11,595 bases of DNA from an uncultured Prevotella sp. (GTDB taxonomy: Bacteria > Bacteroidota > Bacteroidia > Bacteroidales > Bacteroidaceae), in the NCBI GenBank assembly GCA_947072805.1, contig CAMTJK010000094.1:1-11595 (forward strand). The letters run 5' to 3'. The position numbers were made by a program, and so were the translations under genes. Under the pieces are notes generated by a model. That model saw only the letters and a list, made by a program, of their open reading frames with translations, did not search any database and had not been told where the DNA came from. Positions 1 through 6,337 of the stretch are shown here, piece by piece (positions within the stretch are counted from its first letter, which is position 1; each line of letters begins with the position of its first letter).

Positions 1-306
1 CGCAATGAGCTCACGTACGTAACGGCAAACCGATGAAATGGTATTAAATCGCAAAGCGCGTAACTCACTGACTATCAGCGCTCCCTATTTGAGACTAAAA
101 ACGCTCATTTTCGCGTCGTAGGTCAGAAATCGAGATTCGGTTGCCTATTAACACACGTTAAAGTAAAGATTTTTCTAAACTGTTAATGAAACTTTAACGA
201 TAGCTTTTCACACTGTTTTTTGTGGTGCGTAAAGCTGATTTTCCCGAAAGTTATAAGTTGTTTTCACCATACACTAACGAACATTTTGGGTTAATACCAT
301 AACAAA
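1..306. other. AT-rich stretch with no recognisable gene
   Basis: No convincing coding region is seen on either strand; all frames are broken early by stops. The only structure noted is an 8-base inverted repeat, CGTTAAAG at 156-163 and CTTTAACG at 192-199, separated by 28 bases, of unknown meaning. The stretch probably holds the upstream region of argR and perhaps the flank of a gene lying to the left of the window. Confidence 0.5.
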
Positions 307-320
307 TGTATTATAATACG
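307..320. promoter_or_regulatory. Candidate ARG box upstream of argR (left)
   Basis: TGTAT-TATA-ATACG contains a perfect 12-bp palindrome (GTATTATAATAC, 308-319). The 5+4+5 layout matches the half-site geometry of known ArgR operators (TGAAT-N4-ATTCA in E. coli), although the half-site bases differ. It ends 18 bp before the -33 box of the argR promoter, so a repressor bound here could act together with one at 381-394. The assignment to ArgR is inference. Confidence 0.45.
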
Positions 321-321
321 C

Positions 322-383
322 ACAAACACGCCTTTAAATTTGCATGATTGCATAAATATGTATAACTTTGCAGGCGTGTTTGT
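322..383. repeat. 12-bp perfect inverted repeat bracketing the argR promoter
   Basis: ACAAACACGCCT at 322-333 is the exact reverse complement of AGGCGTGTTTGT at 372-383, with 38 bases between the arms. The -33 and -7 boxes lie wholly between the arms and the right arm covers the expected transcription start. The left arm lies upstream of the start, so this is a DNA-level dyad rather than an RNA hairpin of the argR transcript. It may be a second operator or an extension of the ArgR sites that adjoin each arm. Confidence 0.6.
339..370 (+). promoter_or_regulatory. Bacteroidetes-type promoter of the argR operon
   Basis: A TTTG -33 box (339-342) is separated by 20 bp from TAACTTTG (363-370), an exact match to the TAnnTTTG -7 box used by the Bacteroidetes primary sigma factor. 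Transcription should start near 375-378, giving a leader of only about 22-25 nt before the argR ATG at 400. No promoter as good is seen further down the operon. Confidence 0.8.
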
Positions 384-394
384 ATAAATATACA
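381..394. promoter_or_regulatory. Candidate ARG box at the argR transcript start
   Basis: TGTAT-AAAT-ATACA has two perfect complementary 5-base half-sites around a 4-base AT centre, the geometry of ArgR operators. It lies immediately downstream of the -7 box and before the argR start codon, a position where a bound repressor would block transcription. It matches the left site at 307-320 in 9 of the 10 half-site bases. A weaker look-alike, TGCAT-AAAT-ATGTA, lies at 349-362 inside the promoter spacer. Binding by the adjacent ArgR is inferred from the layout. Confidence 0.5.
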
Positions 395-399
395 CAGAT

Positions 400-882
400 A
401 TGAAAGTCAAGAAAGATAGATTGGAAACGCTGAGAATGATAATCTCAAGTCGCGAACTGGGCAGTCAGGAAGAACTGCTGGACGCCCTCCAGCAAGAAGG
501 ATTCAAGCTGACACAAGCCACACTTAGCCGCGACCTGAAACAGCTGAAAGTGGCAAAAGCCGCCTCCATGAACGGCAACTACGTGTATGTGCTGCCCAAC
601 GTAACCATGTACAAGCGCGTGAGCACGCCCAACCGCATAAGGGAAATGATGCAGGTGCCGGGCTTCCTCTCAATAAACTACTCGGGAAACATAGGCGTAA
701 TAAAGACGCGCCCGGGCTACGCAAGCAGCATAGCCTACAACATTGACAGCAGCAACATACCGCAGATAATAGGAACCATAGCCGGCGACGACACCATAAT
801 GATAGTGATGAAAGAGGACGCAAGCACCGACGAGGTGACGGCAGAACTGAGCAAGGTGGTAGACATGAACGTACACGCCTGA
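400..882 (+). CDS. argR: Arginine repressor ArgR
   Basis: This is the arginine-sensing transcription factor that, as a hexamer bound to L-arginine, represses arginine biosynthesis genes. The 160 residues fit the family length of about 150-170. Residues 5-65 form the winged helix-turn-helix, with the family recognition sequence LSRDLKQL around S43-R44-D45. Residues 90-155 form the oligomerisation and arginine-binding domain, with TRPGYA at 103-108 and GTIAGDDTI at 125-133; the GDD aspartates contact arginine in characterised homologues. It is the first gene of the operon, behind a promoter surrounded by dyad elements, so autoregulation is likely. The ATG at 400 gives a complete N-terminus. Isoleucine is encoded by ATA in 12 of 14 positions, counted by eye. 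Confidence 0.95.
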   Translation: MKVKKDRLETLRMIISSRELGSQEELLDALQQEGFKLTQATLSRDLKQLKVAKAASMNGNYVYVLPNVTMYKRVSTPNRIREMMQVPGFLSINYSGNIGVIKTRPGYASSIAYNIDSSNIPQIIGTIAGDDTIMIVMKEDASTDEVTAELSKVVDMNVHA

Positions 883-931
883 GCCACAGCGGCACCCGCA
901 AACAAAAACAGAAGTATATAGAAAAGAAACA

Positions 932-1588
932 ATGATGGAACAACAACAGGATTGGGAAACGGCAGGAGCTCCGCAAACAGCCACACAGGTCAAGGGAGAC
1001 GCCATAACCGTGCTTGTTGCCAACGCAGAACACGAAAAATACGTTGACACCATACTTGAAACGATGGCAGCCGCCGCCGCAGTGCGCGGAACGGGAATAG
1101 CCAAACGCTCGCACGAATATGTGACAACAAAGATGAGAGAGGCAAAGGCCGTCATAGCCCTGCAGGGCGAACGCTTTGCCGGCTTCAGCTACATAGAGAC
1201 ATGGGGCAACAAACAGTATGTAACGACATCGGGACTGATAGTACACCCTGACTTCCGCGGCATAGGACTTGCCAAACGCATAAAGGACATGACGTTTACA
1301 CTGGCACGCATACGATGGCCCAAGGCAAAGATATTCAGCCTTACGAGCGGCGCCGCAGTGATGCAGATGAACACACAGCTGGGATATAAGCCCGTAACCT
1401 TTGCCGACCTTACCGACGACGAGGCCTTCTGGCGCGGATGCGAGGGCTGCATAAACGTGGACGTACTGAAACGCACAGGCAGAAAATACTGCATCTGCAC
1501 AGGCATGCTCTTCAACCCCGAAGAACATCTGCCGGCAAAAATTCCGCAGGAGGTGCTCGACAGAATAAAGAAACTTGAATCGCAATAA
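932..1588 (+). CDS. GNAT-family acyltransferase, candidate N-acylglutamate (succinylglutamate) synthase
   Basis: A 218-residue GNAT-fold acyltransferase. Strand beta4 and motif A are clear at about 100-117: GLIVHPDFRGIGLAKRI contains the RGIGLA pyrophosphate loop (R109-A114) that binds acyl-CoA. LGYKPV (150-155) is the usual motif B end. The C-terminal part is not generic GNAT: it carries C169-x2-C172 and C186-x-C188, which could form a metal site or structural disulfides. The gene lies 49 bp after argR and 71 bp before argG, and no classical argA or argJ is in the window. By position, and from my memory of a Bacteroides homologue proposed for arginine synthesis, it probably acylates glutamate with succinyl-CoA or acetyl-CoA. 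The substrate cannot be read from sequence. Two adjacent ATGs (932, 935) are both possible starts. The first ~22 residues (to G22) are a poorly conserved-looking polar tail. Confidence 0.75.
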   Translation: MMEQQQDWETAGAPQTATQVKGDAITVLVANAEHEKYVDTILETMAAAAAVRGTGIAKRSHEYVTTKMREAKAVIALQGERFAGFSYIETWGNKQYVTTSGLIVHPDFRGIGLAKRIKDMTFTLARIRWPKAKIFSLTSGAAVMQMNTQLGYKPVTFADLTDDEAFWRGCEGCINVDVLKRTGRKYCICTGMLFNPEEHLPAKIPQEVLDRIKKLESQ

Positions 1589-1659
1589 CGTATGCGCCGC
1601 ACCGACAGCCACACAGACAAAAGGAGAGGCTACGGACGGCACAAAAAAAAATAACAACT

Positions 1660-2949
1660 ATGGACAAAGAAACAAAGAATGTGGAATGCGGGGCGGCAAA
1701 CAACGCCAACGCCTCATGTAACGCCGCAACAGGCGCCTGCAACGACAACAACGGCGGAAAACGCCGCGTGGTGGTGGCCTTCAGCGGCGGCCTCGATACA
1801 AGCTACACGGTGATGAAACTTGCCAACGACGGCTACGACGTATATGCGGCATGCGCCAATACGGGCGGATTCAGCGACGAACAGCTGAAGAAGAACGAAG
1901 AGAACGCCTACAAGCTGGGCGCCGTAAAATACGTGACACTCGACGTTACACAGGAATACTACGAGAAATCGCTTAAATATATGGTGTACGGCAACGTGCT
2001 TCGCAACAACTGCTATCCCATATCAGTGAGCTCCGAACGCATATTCCAGGCCATCGCCATAGCACGATATGCCAACGAGATAGGCGCACACGCCATAGCA
2101 CACGGCTCTACAGGCGCCGGCAACGACCAGATAAGGTTCGACATGACCTTCCTGGTAATGGCTCCGGGCGTGGAGATAATAACCCTCACACGCGACAACA
2201 ACCTTAGCCGACAGGAAGAAGTGGACTACCTTAACGCACATGGCTTCAGCGCCGACTTCACAAAGCTGAAATACTCATACAACGTGGGCATATGGGGCAC
2301 AAGCATCTGCGGCGGCGAACTGCTGGACTCGAAGCAGGGACTGCCGGAAAGCGCCTATCTGAAACACCCCACAAAGTCGGAACCCGAACTGCTCACGCTG
2401 GGATTCAAGAAGGGCGAACTGTGCTCGGTGAACGGCGTGGAGTATGACGACAAGGTGGCAGCCATACAGAAGGTAGAAGAGATAGGCGCCGCCTACGCCA
2501 TAGGACGCGACTGCCACGTGGGCGACACCATCATAGGCATAAAGGGCCGCGTGGGCTTTGAAGCCGCCGCCCCGATGCTCATAATAGGCGCACACCGCTT
2601 TCTCGAAAAATACACGCTGAGCAAGTGGCAACAGTACTGGAAAGACCAGGTGGCCAACTGGTACGGCATGTTCCTGCACGAGAGCCAGTACCTGGAACCG
2701 GTAATGCCCGACATAGAAGCCATGCTCGCAAGCAGCCAGCGCAACGTGAACGGCACGGTAACGCTCGAACTGCGCCCCTACGGCTTCCAGACCGTAGGCG
2801 CCGACACACCCGACGACCTCGTGAAAAACAAGTTCGGCGAATATGGCGAGACACAAAAGGGATGGACAAGCGACGATGCCAAGGGCTTCATAAAGGTAAG
2901 CTCAACACCGCTGCGCGCATACTACTCGCTGCACAAGGACGAAAGATAA
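1660..2949 (+). CDS. argG: Argininosuccinate synthase, with an unusual N-terminal extension
   Basis: It joins citrulline and aspartate with ATP to give argininosuccinate, the penultimate step of arginine synthesis, in the cytoplasm. The PP-loop ATP site is FSGGLDTS at 41-48. HGSTGAGNDQIRFD (148-161) and SYNVGIWGTSICGGE are strongly conserved substrate-binding stretches. The tail from about 270 (GRDCHVGDTIIGIKGRVG onward) is the multimerisation domain. Total length is 429 residues against about 400 for Bacteroidetes relatives as I remember them. The excess is at the front: residues 1-33 are rich in Asn, Ala and Cys (C10, C20, C27). No other ATG precedes the P-loop, so the ATG at 1660 is the likely start unless a GTG is used (for example residue 8 or 37-39). 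It is followed 18 bp later by the PspC gene. Confidence 0.96.
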   Translation: MDKETKNVECGAANNANASCNAATGACNDNNGGKRRVVVAFSGGLDTSYTVMKLANDGYDVYAACANTGGFSDEQLKKNEENAYKLGAVKYVTLDVTQEYYEKSLKYMVYGNVLRNNCYPISVSSERIFQAIAIARYANEIGAHAIAHGSTGAGNDQIRFDMTFLVMAPGVEIITLTRDNNLSRQEEVDYLNAHGFSADFTKLKYSYNVGIWGTSICGGELLDSKQGLPESAYLKHPTKSEPELLTLGFKKGELCSVNGVEYDDKVAAIQKVEEIGAAYAIGRDCHVGDTIIGIKGRVGFEAAAPMLIIGAHRFLEKYTLSKWQQYWKDQVANWYGMFLHESQYLEPVMPDIEAMLASSQRNVNGTVTLELRPYGFQTVGADTPDDLVKNKFGEYGETQKGWTSDDAKGFIKVSSTPLRAYYSLHKDER

Positions 2950-2967
2950 GGCTAAAGACAACATTCC

Positions 2968-3156
2968 ATGAAAAGGTTCTACCTGTCAAAGACAGACCGG
3001 AAAATAGGCGGCGTATGCGGAGGACTGGCGGAATATTTCGACATAGACCCCCTGCTCGTACGCATAGTGACCTTTGCACTCTTCTGGTGCGGCACTCTGA
3101 GCCTGTGGGTTTACCTGCTACTATGGCTGCTCGCACCACGCGACAAAAACATATAA
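2968..3156 (+). CDS. Small PspC-domain membrane protein
   Basis: A 62-residue protein made almost entirely of one PspC domain. The signature KIGGVCGGLAEYFDIDPLLVR covers about 12-32 and is followed by one hydrophobic membrane segment (about 33-56) ending in a charged APRDKNI tail. PspC domains occur in envelope-stress proteins such as E. coli PspC, but many free-standing small ones have no known role. It sits 18 bp after argG and 9 bp before argC on the same strand, so it should be co-transcribed with the arginine genes. No arginine-related function is apparent from sequence. It could have a membrane or stress role, or have been inserted here without functional coupling. Confidence 0.85.
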   Translation: MKRFYLSKTDRKIGGVCGGLAEYFDIDPLLVRIVTFALFWCGTLSLWVYLLLWLLAPRDKNI

Positions 3157-3165
3157 AGACATATC

Positions 3166-4134
3166 ATGACAAGAATAGGAATATTAGGCGCAGCCGGATA
3201 TACCGGAGGAGAACTCATCCGACTGCTCATAAACCACCCGCAAGCCGAAATAGTTTTTGCCAACAGCGAAAGCAATGCGGGCAACCTCGTTGCCGACGTT
3301 CACGAGGGACTGACAGGCGAGACGTCGCTGACCTTTACATCCGAAATGCCGTTCGATGACATCGACGTGCTCTTCTTCTGCTTCGGACACGGCAAGAGCG
3401 AACAGTTCATAAAAGAGCACAACATTCCCGACAACGTAAAGATAATAGACCTCGCACAAGACTTCCGCCTGGCGGCACCCGGCAACGACTATGTGTACGG
3501 CCTGCCGGAAATAAACAGGGAGAAGATTGCCGCAGCACACCACGTGGCAAACCCGGGATGCTTTGCCACCTGCATACAGCTCGGACTGCTGCCCGCCGCA
3601 AAGATGGGACTGCTCAAAGAGGACGTAAGCGTAAACGCCATTACCGGCTCGACAGGAGCCGGACAGAAACCCTCTGCCACGACACACTTCTCATGGCGCA
3701 GCGGCAACATGAGCATATACAAGGCCTTCACTCACCAGCACGTGCCGGAGATAAGGCAAAGTCTGAAACAGGTGCAGGGCTTCCTTGAAGCAGAGATAGA
3801 CTTCATACCGTATCGCGGCGACTTCGCACGCGGAATATTCGCCACCGAAGTGGTACGCACAGACGCCGACATCGACACGATAGTGGCAGGCTACAAAGAA
3901 TTCTACGCCAACGAACCCTTCACACACTACAGCGACAAGCCCATAGACCTGAAACAGGTGACAAACACCAACAAGGCACTGGTACACTGCGACAAGTACG
4001 GCGACAAACTGCTCGTAACCTCGTGCATAGACAACCTGCTGAAAGGCGCCGTGGGACAGGCTGTGCAAAACATGAACATAGTGTGCGGTATCGACGAGAA
4101 ATGCGGTCTGAAGCTGAAGGCAAGCGCATTCTGA
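3166..4134 (+). CDS. argC: N-acyl-gamma-glutamyl-phosphate reductase ArgC
   Basis: It reduces N-acyl-glutamyl-5-phosphate with NADPH to the semialdehyde, the third step of ornithine synthesis. Residues 5-18 (GILGAAGYTGGELI) form the Rossmann dinucleotide loop. The catalytic cysteine is C132 in NPGCFAT, and THQHVPEI (189-196) supplies the family's conserved histidine region. The 322 residues fit the shorter ArgC type. In Bacteroidetes the acyl group is thought to be succinyl, so the natural substrate here may be N-succinylglutamyl phosphate; this is family knowledge and not visible in sequence. It begins 9 bp after the PspC gene, and about 100 bp without a visible promoter separates it from argD. 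Confidence 0.95.
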   Translation: MTRIGILGAAGYTGGELIRLLINHPQAEIVFANSESNAGNLVADVHEGLTGETSLTFTSEMPFDDIDVLFFCFGHGKSEQFIKEHNIPDNVKIIDLAQDFRLAAPGNDYVYGLPEINREKIAAAHHVANPGCFATCIQLGLLPAAKMGLLKEDVSVNAITGSTGAGQKPSATTHFSWRSGNMSIYKAFTHQHVPEIRQSLKQVQGFLEAEIDFIPYRGDFARGIFATEVVRTDADIDTIVAGYKEFYANEPFTHYSDKPIDLKQVTNTNKALVHCDKYGDKLLVTSCIDNLLKGAVGQAVQNMNIVCGIDEKCGLKLKASAF

Positions 4135-4234
4135 CACCACGCCGCCACACCTGTACCAAGACGGCAACAAGACAAAAGGCTTACGCAACAAACAATACAT
4201 ACACAAAGGTTCTTATAAAGAGCAACATCTTATT

Positions 4235-5368
4235 ATGATTCTATTTGACGTATATCCATTATTCGATGTAAACATCGTGAAAGGCAAGGGCTGTCGCGTG
4301 TGGGACGACCGCGGCGAAGAGTACCTTGACCTCTACGGAGGGCACGCCGTGATAAGCATAGGACACTGTCACCGGCACTACGTGGAAAAGGTTACGGAAC
4401 AACTGAACAGCCTCGGCTTCTACTCAAACTCCGTAATAAACACGCTGCAACGCAATCTCGCTGAACGCCTCGGCAAGGCAAGCGGCTACGACGACTACCG
4501 ACTGTTTCTGATAAACAGCGGCGCAGAGGCAAACGAAAACGCCCTGAAGCTGGCATCGTTCACAAACGGACGCACACGCGTGCTCTCGGCAGAGAAAGCA
4601 TTTCACGGACGCACCTCGCTCGCAGTGGAAGCCACAAACAATCCTAACATCATAGCACCCATAAATGCCAACGGACACGTTACCTACCTGCCTCTCAACG
4701 ACCTCGAAGCATGGCAGAAAGAGATAGAAAAGGGTGACGTGTGCGCCGTAATATTAGAGTGCATACAGGGCGTGGGCGGCATAAAAATGGCTACCAAAGA
4801 GTTTGCACAGGGCCTGCAGGAAACATGCAAACGCCACGGCACAATACTGATATGCGACGAAATACAATGCGGATACGGACGCAGCGGAAAATTCTTCGCA
4901 CACCAATGGCTCGACATACGCCCCGACATCATCACCGTGGCAAAGGGCATAGGCAACGGATTTCCAATGGGCGGCGTACTCATATCGCCCGCCTTCGAAC
5001 CTAAATACGGACAACTCGGCACCACCTTCGGCGGAAATCACCTGGCTTGCGCGGCGGCACTGGCCGTGCTCGACGTGATGGATGAGGAAAATCTCGTGGA
5101 GAACGCACGCGAAACAGGTGCATACCTCATGGAACAACTGAAAAAGCTGCAACAGGAAGACGAACGCATAACCGACGTAAGAGGACGCGGACTGATGATA
5201 GGCATAGAACTCTCCGTGCCGCAAAAGCCGTTACGCGAACGACTGGTGTACGAACAGCACGTGTTTACAGGCTGCAGCGGCACAAACCTGCTGCGACTGC
5301 TCCCGCCGCTGTGCTTCACCAAAGAGATGGCAGACGAATTTATCCTAAAACTGAAGAAAGCATTATGA
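4235..5368 (+). CDS. argD: N-acylornithine aminotransferase ArgD
   Basis: A class III PLP-dependent aminotransferase that converts N-acylglutamate semialdehyde to N-acylornithine using glutamate as amino donor. NSGAEANENALKLA (94-107) holds the phosphate-binding loop, DEIQCGYGRSG (208-218) the PLP-pyridine aspartate, and ITVAKGIGNGFPMGG (233-247) the Schiff-base lysine K237. LGTTFGGNHL (261-270) follows as expected. Length 377 matches ArgD. Given the operon, succinylornithine is a plausible product. The 100-bp gap before it (4135-4234) is A/C-rich and holds no recognised promoter. Its stop overlaps the proC start as ATGA (5365-5368), which points to translational coupling. Confidence 0.94.
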   Translation: MILFDVYPLFDVNIVKGKGCRVWDDRGEEYLDLYGGHAVISIGHCHRHYVEKVTEQLNSLGFYSNSVINTLQRNLAERLGKASGYDDYRLFLINSGAEANENALKLASFTNGRTRVLSAEKAFHGRTSLAVEATNNPNIIAPINANGHVTYLPLNDLEAWQKEIEKGDVCAVILECIQGVGGIKMATKEFAQGLQETCKRHGTILICDEIQCGYGRSGKFFAHQWLDIRPDIITVAKGIGNGFPMGGVLISPAFEPKYGQLGTTFGGNHLACAAALAVLDVMDEENLVENARETGAYLMEQLKKLQQEDERITDVRGRGLMIGIELSVPQKPLRERLVYEQHVFTGCSGTNLLRLLPPLCFTKEMADEFILKLKKAL

Positions 5369-6159
5369 AAATATCTATCATAGGCGCCGGCGCAATGGGA
5401 GGCGCAATGGCAAGAGGATGGCTTAAAGGCGAGACCTTCAAGAGCGAAGACATAACCGTGGCAGCACCGTCGCAACGCACTCTCGACAGATTTCTCGAGA
5501 CGGGAGTGAGCCTTACACACGACAACAAGCTCGCAGCGTCACAGTCGGACATAGTATGCGTGGTGGTGAAACCGTGGCTCGTGGAACAGGTTCTCACCGA
5601 AATAAAGCCCGTAATGGACTACAACAAACAGATTCTGGTGGTGGTGGCTGCCGGAATAACATCGGAACAGGTAAACGGATGGATGGCAAAGGAAGACAAC
5701 ACACTGCCTCCGCTCTTCCTCGTAGTGCCAAACACCGCCATCGAAATGCTCTCGTCCATGACTTTCATCACGCCCGTAAACGCTTCCGACGGACACATAA
5801 AGCTGATAAAGGAAATCTTCGACGAAACGGGCGAAACGATGATAGTGGAAGAGAAGATGCTCGCCGCCGGTTCGACCATAGCCTCATGCGGCATAGCCTA
5901 CGCCATGCGCTACGTGAGAGCATCGATGGAAGGAGGCGTGGAGATTGGCTTCAGAGCCGACGTGGCACGACGCATAGTGCTGCAGACAGTGAAGGGAGCC
6001 GTGGCTCTGCTGCAAGCCAACGGCAACCACCCCGAAGCCGAAATAGACAAGGTGACCACCGCCGGCGGCATAACCATAAGAGGACTTAACGAAATGGAAC
6101 ATGCCGGATTTACAAGCGCAGTGATTCGCGGACTGAAAGCCGGAATGAAAAAGGGCTAA
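5365..6159 (+). CDS. proC: Pyrroline-5-carboxylate reductase ProC
   Basis: It reduces pyrroline-5-carboxylate to proline with NAD(P)H. The N-terminal Rossmann loop is GAGAMG (7-12). The C-terminal signature lies near 230-252 (VTTAGGITIRGLNEME), where the residue before GG is alanine (A233) in place of the proline I recall as usual; the family pattern tolerates this position. The 264 residues fit the family. I chose the ATG at 5365 rather than the longer frame from 5311 because it yields the normal MKISIIGAGAMGG start and overlaps the argD stop by four bases. Its place in the arg operon links proline synthesis, or ornithine-derived pyrroline-5-carboxylate, to arginine control. Confidence 0.94.
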   Translation: MKISIIGAGAMGGAMARGWLKGETFKSEDITVAAPSQRTLDRFLETGVSLTHDNKLAASQSDIVCVVVKPWLVEQVLTEIKPVMDYNKQILVVVAAGITSEQVNGWMAKEDNTLPPLFLVVPNTAIEMLSSMTFITPVNASDGHIKLIKEIFDETGETMIVEEKMLAAGSTIASCGIAYAMRYVRASMEGGVEIGFRADVARRIVLQTVKGAVALLQANGNHPEAEIDKVTTAGGITIRGLNEMEHAGFTSAVIRGLKAGMKKG

Positions 6160-6198
6160 GCCACGGCACACAGCAAAGTATAAAGAACTATTCGGGAC

Positions 6199-6265
6199 AA
6201 GCCGGATTGCACCCTATATAAAGCCTATCACACTTTATATAAAGCCGGATTGAAACGTATATAAA
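6199..6265. repeat. Imperfect 24-bp direct repeat with three TATATAAA boxes
   Basis: Units at 6199-6222 and 6242-6265 both begin AAGCCGGATTG, end TATATAAA, and agree at 21 of 24 positions, with a 43-bp period. A third TATATAAA lies between them, so the boxes start at 6215, 6236 and 6258, spaced 21 and 22 bp. The first two are followed by GCC. The array sits just after proC and before the terminator. Function unknown; it may be a decayed tandem duplication or a protein-binding array. Confidence 0.7.
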
Positions 6266-6266
6266 T

Positions 6267-6297
6267 AAAAAAAGGAGCGCAGAACGCTCCTTTTTTT
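6267..6297. terminator. Bidirectional intrinsic terminator between proC and infB
   Basis: Seven A's, GGAGCG, loop CAGAA, CGCTCC and seven T's form a perfect 13-bp stem (6267-6279 with 6285-6297). Because A and T tracts flank the GC core symmetrically, it should terminate both the rightward arg operon and the leftward infB operon, which converge here. Confidence 0.92.
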
Positions 6298-6337
6298 GTT
6301 GTCATCCGTTGGGATGAGCCTATACATAAGCCGCTAT

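Noticed and set aside
156..199. 8-bp inverted repeat CGTTAAAG/CTTTAACG in the left non-coding stretch
   Set aside because: Short, AT-rich and widely spaced, so chance is a sufficient explanation; noted only in the feature text.
303..310. CAAATGTA, a minus-strand TACATTTG -7 box that could drive a divergent leftward transcript
   Set aside because: No TTTG-like -33 box lies at the required distance (the nearest is 12 bp away instead of about 20), and no gene is seen to the left.
524..1657. A 377-codon open frame on the minus strand opposite argR and the GNAT gene
   Set aside because: It is Cys/Leu/Arg-rich low-complexity translation lying antisense to two well-supported genes. It arises from their T-poor coding strand and shows no family resemblance.
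5311..5364. Extended proC start 18 codons upstream
   Set aside because: It would lie inside argD and add residues before the normal MKISIIGAGAMGG beginning of the Rossmann fold; the ATGA overlap at 5365 is the better start.
6302..6317. Small hairpin TCATCC/GGATGA next to the infB stop
   Set aside because: Only 6 bp with no T tract; the strong hairpin at 6267-6297 explains termination without it.
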